From positions 1-31,123 of the forward strand of contig CAMLDR010000026.1 in assembly GCA_946478775.1 (NCBI GenBank): 31,123 nucleotides of DNA. The letters are read 5' to 3'. Below are positions 1-8,565 of the stretch, piece after piece. The DNA is from an uncultured Flavobacteriales bacterium (lineage in GTDB: Bacteria > Bacteroidota > Bacteroidia > Flavobacteriales > Crocinitomicaceae). A model generated the notes under the pieces. It had not been told where the DNA came from and did not search any database. It was given only the letters and a program-made list of their open reading frames with translations. The position numbers and the translations under genes were made by a program. Each line of letters opens with the position of its first letter. Position 1 is the stretch's first letter.

Positions 1-1069
1 GTTCGTCCGGAATAGCAATAATGTATTGCCCTCTGATTCCGCGGCAGTAGTAAACCGGATGGCCGTCACTTACATACGTCCAGATATGCAGGCCATAACG
101 AGTATTCGGAACACCTTCTTCTGTTGACATGACCGGATTTTTCACCATTTCATCAAAGTAGGAAGCAGGGATCACTTGTTTGTCATTCCATTTTCCGTGA
201 TTAGCCAGTGTTTTTCCGATCCGGGCAAAATCGCGGGTAGTACTGTATAAACAACAGAATGCTTTTTCGTCACCTCCCTTTTTATCCAAACTCCAGAATG
301 CGTCAGATTCGGCACCGATTGGCTGCCATAATTTTTCAGAAGCGTATTGAGAAAGGTCTTTACCGGTGGCTTTTTCAAGGATAAAGGCAAGCAGCTGGGA
401 ATTCCCGCTTTGATAAATAAATTCTTTTCCGGGAGCGCGTTCCACATGCTGGCGGGTAACCAATCCTCTTAAATCCCAGCCATAATAGGATTCTGCATTT
501 TCAGACAAAGGGTTTTTACCGCTTTCTGTCCAATCCAATCCGGAAGACATGGCCAATAAATGCCGGATGGTAATCTTTTCTTTTCCTTTCCCGGTAAATT
601 CAGGAATGTACTTGTGAACCGGCTCATCCAGGCTTTTGATATCACCTTCTTCCAAAGCAATCCCGATCAGCATACTGACTACGGTTTTTGCTGCGGAAAA
701 TGAATTGGAAACCGTTTCCGGATGGTGTTCACCCCAATAAAGCTCGTAAATTACCTGGTCATTTTTCACGATCAGGAAGGAGGAGGTCAGCCAGGTGTCC
801 ATGTATTTCAGATCGTCCTTGTTGAGCAGTTCGTTTTTGGCAAGCCTGAAATCCCACGGTTCACTTTTTTTGGAGGCCTTGACCGTAGCATTGTGGAATT
901 TATCCAGGTCATAGATCGTTGGCGAAGTTTCTCCCTGCAGATAAGTGGAGTAAATTCCTTTGTACAGGTAAAATCTGCCGCTTAAAAGAACAAAAATATT
1001 GAGGGATAAAAATAGAATTAAGACAAACCAACCGGTTCGCTTTAACCATTTGAGTAGGGTGCGTTTCAT
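1..1069 (-). CDS. Beta-lactamase-fold serine hydrolase, membrane anchored (3' end cut by window edge)
   Basis: A single open frame runs from the ATG at 1069 to the window edge, giving 356 complete codons. Residues about 14-32 form one hydrophobic segment after a basic start (MKRTLLKWLKR), so the protein is probably anchored in the inner membrane with its domain outside. The catalytic fold is class C beta-lactamase/esterase-like: a SAAK tetrad at about 125-128 fits the SxxK nucleophile/base, followed by HLLAMSSGLDW at 170-180 and a Tyr at 219 (FIYQSGNSQLL) in the usual second-motif position. The GIRGQYIIAIP segment at the visible end matches the third motif, so probably only a few dozen residues are missing. 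The family includes beta-lactamases, DD-peptidases and esterases, so the substrate cannot be assigned. It starts 2 bases after the lipB stop, so translation is probably coupled to lipB. Confidence 0.85.
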   Translation of the reverse strand, partial: MKRTLLKWLKRTGWFVLILFLSLNIFVLLSGRFYLYKGIYSTYLQGETSPTIYDLDKFHNATVKASKKSEPWDFRLAKNELLNKDDLKYMDTWLTSSFLIVKNDQVIYELYWGEHHPETVSNSFSAAKTVVSMLIGIALEEGDIKSLDEPVHKYIPEFTGKGKEKITIRHLLAMSSGLDWTESGKNPLSENAESYYGWDLRGLVTRQHVERAPGKEFIYQSGNSQLLAFILEKATGKDLSQYASEKLWQPIGAESDAFWSLDKKGGDEKAFCCLYSTTRDFARIGKTLANHGKWNDKQVIPASYFDEMVKNPVMSTEEGVPNTRYGLHIWTYVSDGHPVYYCRGIRGQYIIAIPDE

Positions 1070-1071
1070 GA

Positions 1072-1770
1072 CTATTGTGCGTAAGTGTATCCGAATTGGG
1101 AGGCCAGTTTTTCCTTTAGGAGGTCTTTTACTTCCTGCATATCAACCCCTCTGCCAAGTTCCTGTTGCAAGGAAGTTACTGATTTATCTTCAATTCCGCA
1201 AGGCACAATATGAGAAAAATAGGAAAGATTTGAATTTATGTTGAATCCGATCCCGTGCATCGTTACCCAGCGGGAAGATTTAACGCCCATCGCACAGATT
1301 TTCCGGGCAGTTGGTTTTTCAGGATCAATCCAAACACCGGTGAAACCCTGTGAACGTTCACCTGTGACTCCGTAATGTGCCAACACCTGAATGACTGCTT
1401 CTTCCAGGTAACGCATGTATTTGTGAATGTCCGTGAAGAAATAATCGAGGTCAAAAAGAGGATAAGCAACCAATTGTCCGGGTCCGTGGTAAGTGATGTC
1501 ACCTCCTCGATTGATCTTGTAGAACTTGGCTTCGTGTTCTTCCAAACCTGCTTCATTCAACAATAAATGATCTTCCGTACCGCTTTTCCCCAGCGTAAAC
1601 ACATGCGGATGTTCGCAGAACAGGAGGTGGTTTTTGGTTTCTTCCGAACTGGTTCCGTTCCTGCGCTCAATTTTCAGGGCAATAGCTTCCCCGAAGAGTT
1701 TCTCCTGGTAATCCCAGGCTTCCCGGTAATCGATCAGTCCCAGATCATTAAAGCGCACTTCAGGTAACAT
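1072..1770 (-). CDS. lipB: Octanoyl-[ACP]:protein N-octanoyltransferase (lipoate biosynthesis)
   Basis: This 232-residue protein has the normal LipB length. LipB moves octanoate from acyl carrier protein to the lipoyl domains of 2-oxoacid dehydrogenases and the glycine cleavage H protein; LipA then inserts sulfur. Visible signatures are the NRGGDITYHGPGQ block (about 87-99), the ARKICAMGVK segment with the catalytic Lys near 157, the MHGIGFNIN segment (171-179), and the nucleophilic Cys191 in IVPCGIEDKSVTSL. The ATG at 1770 is the natural start, with an AT-rich leader typical of Bacteroidota. It lies downstream of the MBOAT gene on the same strand with a 94-base gap that holds an inverted repeat. 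The serine hydrolase follows after 2 bases. lipA is not in the window. Confidence 0.96.
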   Translation of the reverse strand: MLPEVRFNDLGLIDYREAWDYQEKLFGEAIALKIERRNGTSSEETKNHLLFCEHPHVFTLGKSGTEDHLLLNEAGLEEHEAKFYKINRGGDITYHGPGQLVAYPLFDLDYFFTDIHKYMRYLEEAVIQVLAHYGVTGERSQGFTGVWIDPEKPTARKICAMGVKSSRWVTMHGIGFNINSNLSYFSHIVPCGIEDKSVTSLQQELGRGVDMQEVKDLLKEKLASQFGYTYAQ

Positions 1771-1802
1771 GTTTTAAATAATTAATCGTTCAAATGTTCA
1801 GA

Positions 1803-1857
1803 CTTCGACTACGCTCAGTCTGCTTTCATATTAAAGGGACGCTGAGCGGAGTCGAAG
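1803..1857. repeat. REP-like inverted repeat (CTTCGACT-CGCTCAG type)
   Basis: Two 16-base arms (CTTCGACTACGCTCAG at 1803-1818 and the complement of CTTCGACTCCGCTCAG at 1842-1857) pair with a single mismatch around a 23-base loop. It starts 7 bases past the MBOAT stop and ends before lipB. No T-run follows on the minus strand, so it is not a classic intrinsic terminator. From memory, similar TTCGACTCCGCTCAG palindromes are scattered between genes in Bacteroidota genomes; this was not searched here. Confidence 0.6.
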
Positions 1858-1864
1858 CGTGTTT

Positions 1865-3535
1865 TTAGTACTCCAAATATACGAAAGGCTGGAAGGAATT
1901 GGAAGCTGCCTGGTATAAGATCACGACGAAAATAGCAATGATTAACATTTGCAGAACGTAATGGGTTTTCACGAAACTTCCCACCATAAAATCTTTCCAT
2001 CTTTGCGGCATCCAGTGAAGGAAGAATCCAAGGGCCATGACCAGAAGGGCAGGATAATACGTGTTTATGAACGTGTAGAAAGTTTCCCATTTATAATCCA
2101 GAAAGTGATTGAAAATCCGGTCAAGCATCTTTTCCGGAGCTCCTTCTTCTTTCAGTCTGAACCAGATTCGTGTAAAGGTGATGAAGTTAAAAGTCAGTAA
2201 AATTCTCCAAAAGTGAACGATCCACCAGGAACTCTTTTCATACGGAGATACTTTCTTCCAGTGATTGTAAATAACCAAAGCCAAGCCGTTCATTGCTCCC
2301 CAGATCACGAAATTTTGAGAAGCTCCGTGCCACAATCCTCCGAGAATCATGGTGATCAACAGGTTCAAATCGCGGTACATGAAGGTTTTCACTTTCGGAC
2401 TGATCAGGATGGCAATCCCGTACAAACTCATCAGACCGACATACACGAAGATCAATTCGTACCAGCCTGTAATAAAGATCAGGAACACGAAAATGACGAT
2501 AATCGCGATGAAAGTTCCGATCGTTCCTTTTTTATTTCCTCCAAGCGGAATGTATAAGTAATCTCTCAACCAGGATCCCAGTGATTTGTGCCATCTTCTC
2601 CAAAAATCCGCCACGCTGTTTGCTTTGTAAGGAGAGTTGAAGTTCGGCAGCAGTTCGAATCCCATGAGTTTGGAAATCCCGATTGCGATATCGGTGTAAC
2701 CGGAGAAATCCCCGTAGATCTGTAGGGAATATCCCCACATGGCAATCACACTCCAGTAGCCGGGATAGGGATCCGGATTGTCTACAATGGCATTGATAAA
2801 ATGGGTAGCGATAAAATCTGCCAGGACGATCTTTTTGAAAAGTCCTTTTACGATCATGAACACTGCTTCGCTGAATTCTTTCTGGCTCAACTGGAATTTC
2901 TGATAGATCTGCGGAATGAAATCGCGTGCACGAACGATCGGTCCCATCAACACATGCGGGAAATAGGTTACGTAGAAAGAATAGTCCCAAATATTCTTCA
3001 CCGGCTCAATTTCCTTGCGGTAGATATCTACCACATAACTGATCGACTGAAAGGTGAAAAAACTGATTCCGGCAGGCATCAGTATCATTTCTTCAAAAGT
3101 TCCGGACCCGAAAAATCCATTCCCCCACTGAGCAAAGGAGTTGAAGATCTCATACTTCGTATGGAACATTTTGTTGAAGGAGTCGGTAAAAAAATGCGCG
3201 TATTTAAAATAACCCAGGAAAAATAGATTGAAAATTGCCGAAAGTGCAATAATCCACTTACGTTTCAATTTGCTGTCGACCTTAAAGATCCATTTCCCCA
3301 GTAAGAAATTGACGACCACAGAAAGTGCCAAAAGCGTCACGAAAAAACCGGAAGTTTTAAAGTACAGGAACAAACTGGCCACCGTAATGAACATACTCCG
3401 CACCAGCTTGTTTTGGTGAAGGAAACTAAAGAGCACCATGAAAGCCAGGAAGAAAATCCAGAAATCCAGACGGTTAAATGCCAGGTCATCTGCTGACATA
3501 TGTGTGAAACTAAAGATGCGGTGCAACGATTCCAT
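1865..3535 (-). CDS. MBOAT family O-acyltransferase (AlgI/DltB-like)
   Basis: This is a polytopic membrane protein of about 556 residues, rich in hydrophobic helices throughout. MBOAT enzymes pass acyl groups across the membrane onto exported polymers such as alginate or teichoic acid. Hallmarks present are FFTFQSISYVVDIYRKE (about 159-175), DFSGYTDIAIG (about 276-286), DFWRRWHKSLGSWLRDYLYIPLGG (about 310-333), and GGLWHGA with the conserved His at about 403. A stretch of about 50 hydrophobic residues separates the YIPLGG motif from the GLWHGA motif; in AlgI these lie close together, so this is a longer subfamily with an extra membrane segment. I chose the ATG at 3535, 17 bases after the stop of the SGNH gene. 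A start at 3592 would overlap that gene by 40 bases and add 19 polar residues. It is the last gene of a cassette with two SGNH proteins, which suggests O-acetylation of an extracellular glycan; the target polymer is unknown. Confidence 0.9.
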   Translation of the reverse strand: MESLHRIFSFTHMSADDLAFNRLDFWIFFLAFMVLFSFLHQNKLVRSMFITVASLFLYFKTSGFFVTLLALSVVVNFLLGKWIFKVDSKLKRKWIIALSAIFNLFFLGYFKYAHFFTDSFNKMFHTKYEIFNSFAQWGNGFFGSGTFEEMILMPAGISFFTFQSISYVVDIYRKEIEPVKNIWDYSFYVTYFPHVLMGPIVRARDFIPQIYQKFQLSQKEFSEAVFMIVKGLFKKIVLADFIATHFINAIVDNPDPYPGYWSVIAMWGYSLQIYGDFSGYTDIAIGISKLMGFELLPNFNSPYKANSVADFWRRWHKSLGSWLRDYLYIPLGGNKKGTIGTFIAIIVIFVFLIFITGWYELIFVYVGLMSLYGIAILISPKVKTFMYRDLNLLITMILGGLWHGASQNFVIWGAMNGLALVIYNHWKKVSPYEKSSWWIVHFWRILLTFNFITFTRIWFRLKEEGAPEKMLDRIFNHFLDYKWETFYTFINTYYPALLVMALGFFLHWMPQRWKDFMVGSFVKTHYVLQMLIIAIFVVILYQAASNSFQPFVYLEY

Positions 3536-3552
3536 AAAAGGGTTAAAGCAAT

Positions 3553-4884
3553 TTAATTGATGTATTTTCTTTTTTCCATTTGTTCCAGCCACTTTTCAAA
3601 AGCATCTATGAACAAATCGGCTTTCAAATGATAGCCTGGTGCGGTGAAGTGAACTAAATCTCCACGCATGAGCCCTGCTGCTTTCCAAGTGCGGGAAGAA
3701 CCCAGTTCGCCCATAATTCCGTACAAATCCCAAACCGGGCATTCGTATTTCCGGGCCAGTTCGATGATTACTTCTCGCTGGCGAGCCACATTTTTATTGA
3801 GGTATTTCTTTCTATAACCGGCATCGTTCGGGACAGTGAGCAAAATGGCACAATCCGGATTGGCTGCCAGCACTTTCAGCATCATTTTTTCCAGGTTGCT
3901 CTTATAGGTTTCCGGGCTAAAGGAAGCATAGGGGACATTCGCATCATTGGTGCCTACAGAAAAAGCAAAGAAATCCGGTGGAGATTCTTTTAACTGTTCC
4001 TCGAAATTGGTATTGGCCAGGTACGTATACAATCCGGCCCCGTTTATGCCGATAGCAGTATAGGAAATTCCCGGAAAAGCATTGCTCAACTGGAATGCAT
4101 TCAACTGTAAACGGTAAGGGCCGGCAATCAATCGGGTGAACTGCAGATTGAAAGTATCTACCGGATCTGTAAATACGGCTTCCGTATACCCCAGCGTTTC
4201 ATTCCGGAATTTATTAACGATCAAAATTTCATCCGGACCGAAGTTCAGTTCATACGGAAAAGTTCCTTTGTTATGATAAATGCGAATCCTCGTAAAACCA
4301 GGCTTTACATCCGTTTTGTCGTAATTGAACCGGACATCTACTATGGAATCGGTCGTTTCCACAACCGCACCGAGCAATCCGAAATCAATTCCTTCCGGCC
4401 GGTTAAAATTCACGCTTCTGTAAGTGGTCCAATGATTTCTCGAATGGAATTCATAATTCCAGGGATTATTCGTGTTTGCCAGGTCGAACGGGAAGATTAA
4501 TCCGCGTTCCCCGGGAATATTCAGCCAGTGGGTTTGAAGATAGGTGCGGATATCATGTGTGTACACGTCCGCCTGGAGATGAGACCCGCCGATGTGGTAA
4601 AAGTTTAATTTGCAGTTCTTTTCAGTAACCATGTTCCTGAAATCCTGGAAAAAATGTTCCCAATTGGTACTCTGCGGACTGTAAAAGCGAAAACAATTGT
4701 TCTCAAAATTAATGAAGGGATATTGGCGCTTTAAGTTCGTGTCCAAATGGTGGAATTCGGGAAACACATAATTGTCAAGCGGATTTTTATCACGCAGGAT
4801 TGCTACTTGTGACTGACCGGAGCAGGCAATAAGAGAGGCAATTAAAAATGCGGTATAAAAACTAAACTTCATCCAATATTTCAT
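3553..4884 (-). CDS. SGNH/GDSL hydrolase-like lipoprotein (O-acylation cassette)
   Basis: The protein has about 443 residues. From the ATG at 4884 it begins with a short basic/aromatic stretch, a hydrophobic core and a lipobox LIAC with Cys at about 21, so it is probably a periplasm-facing lipoprotein. SGNH elements are visible: HIGGSH (Ser about 101; block I reads GGS rather than GDS), SVGTNDANV (block III, around 310-318), and GDLVHFTAPGYH with Asp about 409 and His about 412 as the rest of the triad. An ATG at 4899 is also possible (5 more residues, before the same signal). It follows the other SGNH gene by about 22 bases and precedes the MBOAT gene by 17, so the three are very likely one transcript. 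By analogy with AlgJ/AlgX it may perform the extracytoplasmic acetyl transfer or esterase step; the substrate is not determinable. Confidence 0.85.
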   Translation of the reverse strand: MKYWMKFSFYTAFLIASLIACSGQSQVAILRDKNPLDNYVFPEFHHLDTNLKRQYPFINFENNCFRFYSPQSTNWEHFFQDFRNMVTEKNCKLNFYHIGGSHLQADVYTHDIRTYLQTHWLNIPGERGLIFPFDLANTNNPWNYEFHSRNHWTTYRSVNFNRPEGIDFGLLGAVVETTDSIVDVRFNYDKTDVKPGFTRIRIYHNKGTFPYELNFGPDEILIVNKFRNETLGYTEAVFTDPVDTFNLQFTRLIAGPYRLQLNAFQLSNAFPGISYTAIGINGAGLYTYLANTNFEEQLKESPPDFFAFSVGTNDANVPYASFSPETYKSNLEKMMLKVLAANPDCAILLTVPNDAGYRKKYLNKNVARQREVIIELARKYECPVWDLYGIMGELGSSRTWKAAGLMRGDLVHFTAPGYHLKADLFIDAFEKWLEQMEKRKYIN

Positions 4885-4906
4885 TTTAGCAACGAACATG
4901 CCGTTC

Positions 4907-6382
4907 TTATTGAGCTCCTTGTTTCCATTTGACATACTCTGCAGCAAATGCATCGAAGAAAAGCTGTGATGCAATACTTGCTCCGCGGTTCGTGAAGTGG
5001 ATGTAGTCGTTTCCGGCTAGTCCTTTATCTACCCAGCTCGGCATCGAGTTTTCTCCACCCATTGCGCTGAAAAGGTCCCAATAGCAGGCTCCCACCTCTT
5101 TTGAAACACGTGTCATCTCCTCAACGAGGAAGGGAAGCATTTTATATGTTACACGGCCGGTTGCAGACTGCATCGACATATCACTTGGTCCGATAACGAT
5201 GATGGAAGCTGACGGACGCAGTTTTTTCACGGTATATAACTGACCTTTGAACTGTTTTGCATAACGTCTCACCGACGAAGAATCGTTCATGTATGGAACA
5301 CCGTTTCCTCCGAACTGCATGATCACCATTTCCACATTCAGGTCCGCATACATTTTGGATGCTGTATTGTGATCGATCTTACCGAAGAATGTTCCGCTTG
5401 ATCCCCGCATTCCAATGTTGTCGACCATCACTCCATAATCACTTTCAAGCGAGAATCCAATAATCGTGGGGCTGACGGATGCTGAGAATTCGTAACGCAG
5501 TTTGCCTGGGGTCGAAGGAAACTCCAATGAAAGGACGTGGTATTTTCCATCGTTTTGCAAGCTGTCTTCGTGAACGAGGGCTGTTCCGTTGTAGACTTTG
5601 ATCTTGCAGGGAGCATAACAACTGGTATAGAACATTTTTGCATGATTGTATGTTCTTGCTCTTGAATAAGCTGTTTTGGTCGGTTCAATTTCAATAAATG
5701 CCTCTCTCACAGAAGTTGCACTTAACATTTGAACACTATCCATTTCCGGTGTAAACCGGGCAGCAGTATTCATGGAACCGTATTTTTTAGATTTCAGGCT
5801 TGCCCCGCCAAATGCGGTATAACGCGTAAAGTTGGGCGAGCAGGTTTGCTTGAAAGTAATGGTATTGTACTCGTTTTTGGCAGGAATCGTTCCCGGGCCA
5901 AATCCACCGAATTGGGTTTGCAGGCGCTGGCGAATATAGGACGTCATTCTGTCTCCTTCAATTTGCGAATCACCGTAATGCAGAATTCTTACTTTTTTTC
6001 CCTGGGCAGCTCCATCCAGCTTTTGGAAGAAGGTGTGAAGTGCTTCTTTTCCTTTTTCAGTGTATTGAAGACTTGTAGCGGCTTCTGCAGAGAGTGTCCC
6101 ACCGGCAGGTGCGCCCATTTTTCCATCCGATTCGAAAGTGTTCTTGATCGTTGTATCTGCAGAAACTCCTTCAATATTCACGGTGTCTACCTGAACGATA
6201 TTGGTAATATCCTTCTTTTCGGCAGGTTTCGCAGGAGTTAGCGCATCATTCAATGTAAGGAAGCGGACGTCCATTCCAAACAGATCAATGGAATCTCCTT
6301 TAACTAAAAAACTAATACCCGTTAATAACACCAGGATCCCGGCAAGGTAAATAAGCACATGAAAGGGTTGTAACTGCTTCAC
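4907..6382 (-). CDS. SGNH/GDSL hydrolase-like protein, membrane anchored
   Basis: The protein has 491 residues. An N-terminal hydrophobic segment (about 8-27) serves as an uncleaved anchor or signal, followed by a low-complexity linker (50-105) and an SGNH domain. Triad elements are LHYGDSQIEGD with Ser about 139, the MQFGGNGVPY block (GGN in place of GxND), and NDYIHFTNRG with Asp about 459 and His about 462. No in-frame ATG precedes the hydrophobic segment, so the start is taken as the GTG at 6382. The gene is the first of a three-gene minus-strand run with a second SGNH protein and an MBOAT acyltransferase, and likely acts with them in exported-polymer acylation. The two SGNH proteins differ in sequence, so they probably have distinct roles rather than being a recent duplication. 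Confidence 0.82.
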   Translation of the reverse strand: MKQLQPFHVLIYLAGILVLLTGISFLVKGDSIDLFGMDVRFLTLNDALTPAKPAEKKDITNIVQVDTVNIEGVSADTTIKNTFESDGKMGAPAGGTLSAEAATSLQYTEKGKEALHTFFQKLDGAAQGKKVRILHYGDSQIEGDRMTSYIRQRLQTQFGGFGPGTIPAKNEYNTITFKQTCSPNFTRYTAFGGASLKSKKYGSMNTAARFTPEMDSVQMLSATSVREAFIEIEPTKTAYSRARTYNHAKMFYTSCYAPCKIKVYNGTALVHEDSLQNDGKYHVLSLEFPSTPGKLRYEFSASVSPTIIGFSLESDYGVMVDNIGMRGSSGTFFGKIDHNTASKMYADLNVEMVIMQFGGNGVPYMNDSSSVRRYAKQFKGQLYTVKKLRPSASIIVIGPSDMSMQSATGRVTYKMLPFLVEEMTRVSKEVGACYWDLFSAMGGENSMPSWVDKGLAGNDYIHFTNRGASIASQLFFDAFAAEYVKWKQGAQ

Positions 6383-6492
6383 ATCTATTAAAATTGAGGT
6401 ACAAAATTAATCCAAATTGGGAATAGACCAATGTTTGTTTATTATCTGCATCGATTTGGGGATTATTTGACGCCCCACAAACAAAAATACGG

Positions 6493-6510
6493 ATCCCGCA
6501 CGTGCGGGAT
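6493..6510. repeat. Perfect 18-bp palindrome in divergent promoter region
   Basis: ATCCCGCACGTGCGGGAT is perfectly self-complementary. It lies in the 177-base gap between the divergent SGNH gene (start 6382) and the YyaL-like gene (start 6560). It is GC-rich in AT-rich surroundings and has no T-run behind it, so it could be a REP-type element or a protein binding site. Its role is not known. Confidence 0.55.
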
Positions 6511-6547
6511 TTGGTCAGTGGCTATCGTGGTTTTGGAAGACAATTCG

Positions 6548-6555
6548 TACCTTTA
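6548..6555 (+). promoter_or_regulatory. Candidate Bacteroidota -7 element
   Basis: TACCTTTA matches the TAnnTTTG consensus at five of six fixed positions and ends 4 bases before the ATG at 6560. If used, transcription would start at or next to the start codon. No clear TTG -33 box is visible, so this is tentative. Confidence 0.35.
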
Positions 6556-6559
6556 GTTT

Positions 6560-8518
6560 ATGGAACAATACACAAACGAGCTCATTCACGAAAGCAGTCT
6601 TTACCTGCAGCAGCACGCGCACAATCCCGTAAACTGGGTTCCCTGGTCGAAGGAAGCTTTTGAGCAGGCAGAGAAAGAACAAAAACTGGTGCTGGTTTCA
6701 GTCGGGTATTCTGCCTGTCACTGGTGCCACGTCATGGAACACGAATGTTTTGAGGATGAAGAAGTGGCTGCATTGATGAACAAGCATTTTGTCTGTATCA
6801 AGGTCGACAGGGAAGAACGCCCGGATGTGGACCAGGTTTACATGACAGCTGTTCAATTAATGACCCAGCGGGGCGGATGGCCGTTAAATTGTTTCACCAT
6901 TCCGAACGGACAACCCATCTATGGAGGAACCTATTTTCCAAAAGAACAGTGGATGCACGTATTGAAGTCACTACATCATACCTACACTTCCGAACCCGAA
7001 AAAGTGCTGGAATATGCCAAAGAACTCTCTGATGGCGTGCAGCAATCGGATTTGATAGTAGTTGCAGAACCCTTAACCCCTTTCCCGGATGATAAATTAT
7101 GGGAATTGGTCCGCAGGTGGCAGCAACGAATGGATATGGTAGAAGGCGGCCCGACTACAGCACCCAAATTCCCGCTTCCAAGCAACCTGGAGTTTTTACT
7201 GCATTACGGAATGTTGGAACAAAAAGAAGACATTCAAAAATATGTGAACCTGACTTTGCGAAAAATGGCATTGGGAGGAATCTACGATCAGCTTGGAGGA
7301 GGTTTTTCGCGGTATTCAGTTGATTTATTGTGGAAAATACCGCATTTTGAGAAGATGCTTTACGATAACGGACAATTATTGAGCGTCTATGCACAGGCTT
7401 ATACTCAAACGAAAGAACCGGAATACAAACGTGTGCTGGACCAGACACTCGGATGGTTGGAGCGCGAAATGCAAAGTGAAGAAGGTGGTTTGTTTGCGGC
7501 GCAGGATGCCGATTCGGAAGGAGTGGAAGGAAAGTATTATGTCTGGACAAAAGAAGAGATTGAAACCGCGCTGGGCGAAAATGCATCCTGGTTCTGGCAA
7601 TTTTACAATCCGGGAAACAAAGGCTACTGGGAACACCAGCAATGGGTTTTGGTAAGAAATGAAACCTGGGAAGAGTTTTGTAAAAACAATCCGGAGGTGG
7701 ATACCGCAAAAATTCAGTCCCAACTCGATACCTTATTACACATCAGGAAGAAGCGAATTGCTCCTGTTACGGATACGAAGTGCCTAACGGCCTGGAATGC
7801 GCTCACGATAACCGGTTTGCTGGAAGCTTTCAAAGCAACGGAAGACCATTCCTACCTGAAACTTGCTTTACAGGCTGCCCGGTGGATCAGGGATTACCAG
7901 GTTGACCAAAATTTTCAACTGTTCCATACACGTCAGAATCAACATTCATTCATCACAGGTTTTTTGGATGACTACGCCACAACAATCCAGGCTTTCCTTG
8001 CGCTTTACCAGGTGACCGGAGATGTGGAAGATTTGGTGTTCGCCCAGGAATTATGTCGTTATACATTAAAAAACTTCTACGATGAGCAGTCCGGAATGTT
8101 CTTTTTCACGGCGAATAATCACGACCTGATTGCCCGGAAAATGGAGATTAATGACAATGTGATCCCATCAACAAACAGCATCATGGCACATAACCTGCTT
8201 TCCCTGTCTTTACTTGCAGATGAGCTCGATTACGAAGCCAAAGCCAAACAAATGCTTCAGAATGTGATCGAAGGAATGGAACAATACGGTTCCGGTTATT
8301 CCAATTGGGCAATGTTGCTGCTGCGGTTTCAAAAAGAAGTGCGTTTGCTTACGATTCCAAAAACGGCCGACTGGAATGTGTTCAGAAAACAAAGTTCCCC
8401 GTTTTTACTGGTGCGTTATACAGGTGAACCAGAAGCAACCGTTTGTGCCGCAGGTGTGTGTTCCATTCCAATGCTACACGTAAGAGAGGTGGAGGATTAT
8501 TTGGATAATTTGAATTGA
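6560..8518 (+). CDS. Thioredoxin-domain protein, YyaL/SSP411 (DUF255) family
   Basis: This 652-residue protein is close to the normal length of the family (about 600-700). An N-terminal thioredoxin-like DUF255 domain starts with [21 protein letters not shown] (about 6-26), a family signature, and carries SACHWCHVM with a CxxC pair at Cys53 and Cys56, then [19 protein letters not shown] and [12 protein letters not shown]. The rest looks like an all-helical (alpha/alpha)6 barrel of the glycoside-hydrolase or N-acylglucosamine epimerase type: [27 protein letters not shown] and [17 protein letters not shown] are typical blocks. The biochemical role of the family is unsettled. No signal peptide is visible, so the product is cytosolic. 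It converges on msrA; the stop codons are separated by a 47-base palindromic terminator region. Confidence 0.93.
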   Translation: MEQYTNELIHESSLYLQQHAHNPVNWVPWSKEAFEQAEKEQKLVLVSVGYSACHWCHVMEHECFEDEEVAALMNKHFVCIKVDREERPDVDQVYMTAVQLMTQRGGWPLNCFTIPNGQPIYGGTYFPKEQWMHVLKSLHHTYTSEPEKVLEYAKELSDGVQQSDLIVVAEPLTPFPDDKLWELVRRWQQRMDMVEGGPTTAPKFPLPSNLEFLLHYGMLEQKEDIQKYVNLTLRKMALGGIYDQLGGGFSRYSVDLLWKIPHFEKMLYDNGQLLSVYAQAYTQTKEPEYKRVLDQTLGWLEREMQSEEGGLFAAQDADSEGVEGKYYVWTKEEIETALGENASWFWQFYNPGNKGYWEHQQWVLVRNETWEEFCKNNPEVDTAKIQSQLDTLLHIRKKRIAPVTDTKCLTAWNALTITGLLEAFKATEDHSYLKLALQAARWIRDYQVDQNFQLFHTRQNQHSFITGFLDDYATTIQAFLALYQVTGDVEDLVFAQELCRYTLKNFYDEQSGMFFFTANNHDLIARKMEINDNVIPSTNSIMAHNLLSLSLLADELDYEAKAKQMLQNVIEGMEQYGSGYSNWAMLLLRFQKEVRLLTIPKTADWNVFRKQSSPFLLVRYTGEPEATVCAAGVCSIPMLHVREVEDYLDNLN

Positions 8519-8528
8519 AAACAAAACA

Positions 8529-8560
8529 TTGTGGGGACGCGATGCATCGCGTCCCCACAA
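8529..8560. terminator. Bidirectional palindromic terminator (32-bp perfect palindrome)
   Basis: The arms 8529-8544 and 8545-8560 are exactly complementary, with core half GTGGGGACGCGATG. It lies between the convergent YyaL-like gene and msrA. A-rich and T-rich flanks form a further outer inverted repeat (GAAAACAAAA at 8517-8526 with TTTTGTTTTC at 8569-8578) that reaches into both gene ends. The core uses the same 28-base mould as the palindromes at 17610 and 26817. Confidence 0.75.
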
Positions 8561-8565
8561 AAATA

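Noticed and set aside
172..660. Two short minus-strand open frames (172-447 and 469-660) that look like separate small proteins
   Set aside because: They are in different frames from the continuous serine-hydrolase frame that runs from 1069 to the edge with SxxK and GQ motifs; they are shadows of it.
2213..2557. Plus-strand open frames opposite the MBOAT, DUF4394 and GH16 genes
   Set aside because: They have no family motifs, signal peptides or plausible starts and lie wholly antisense to well-supported genes.
3536..3592. Upstream start for the MBOAT protein
   Set aside because: It would overlap the SGNH gene by 40 bases and add a polar 19-residue extension with no family support.
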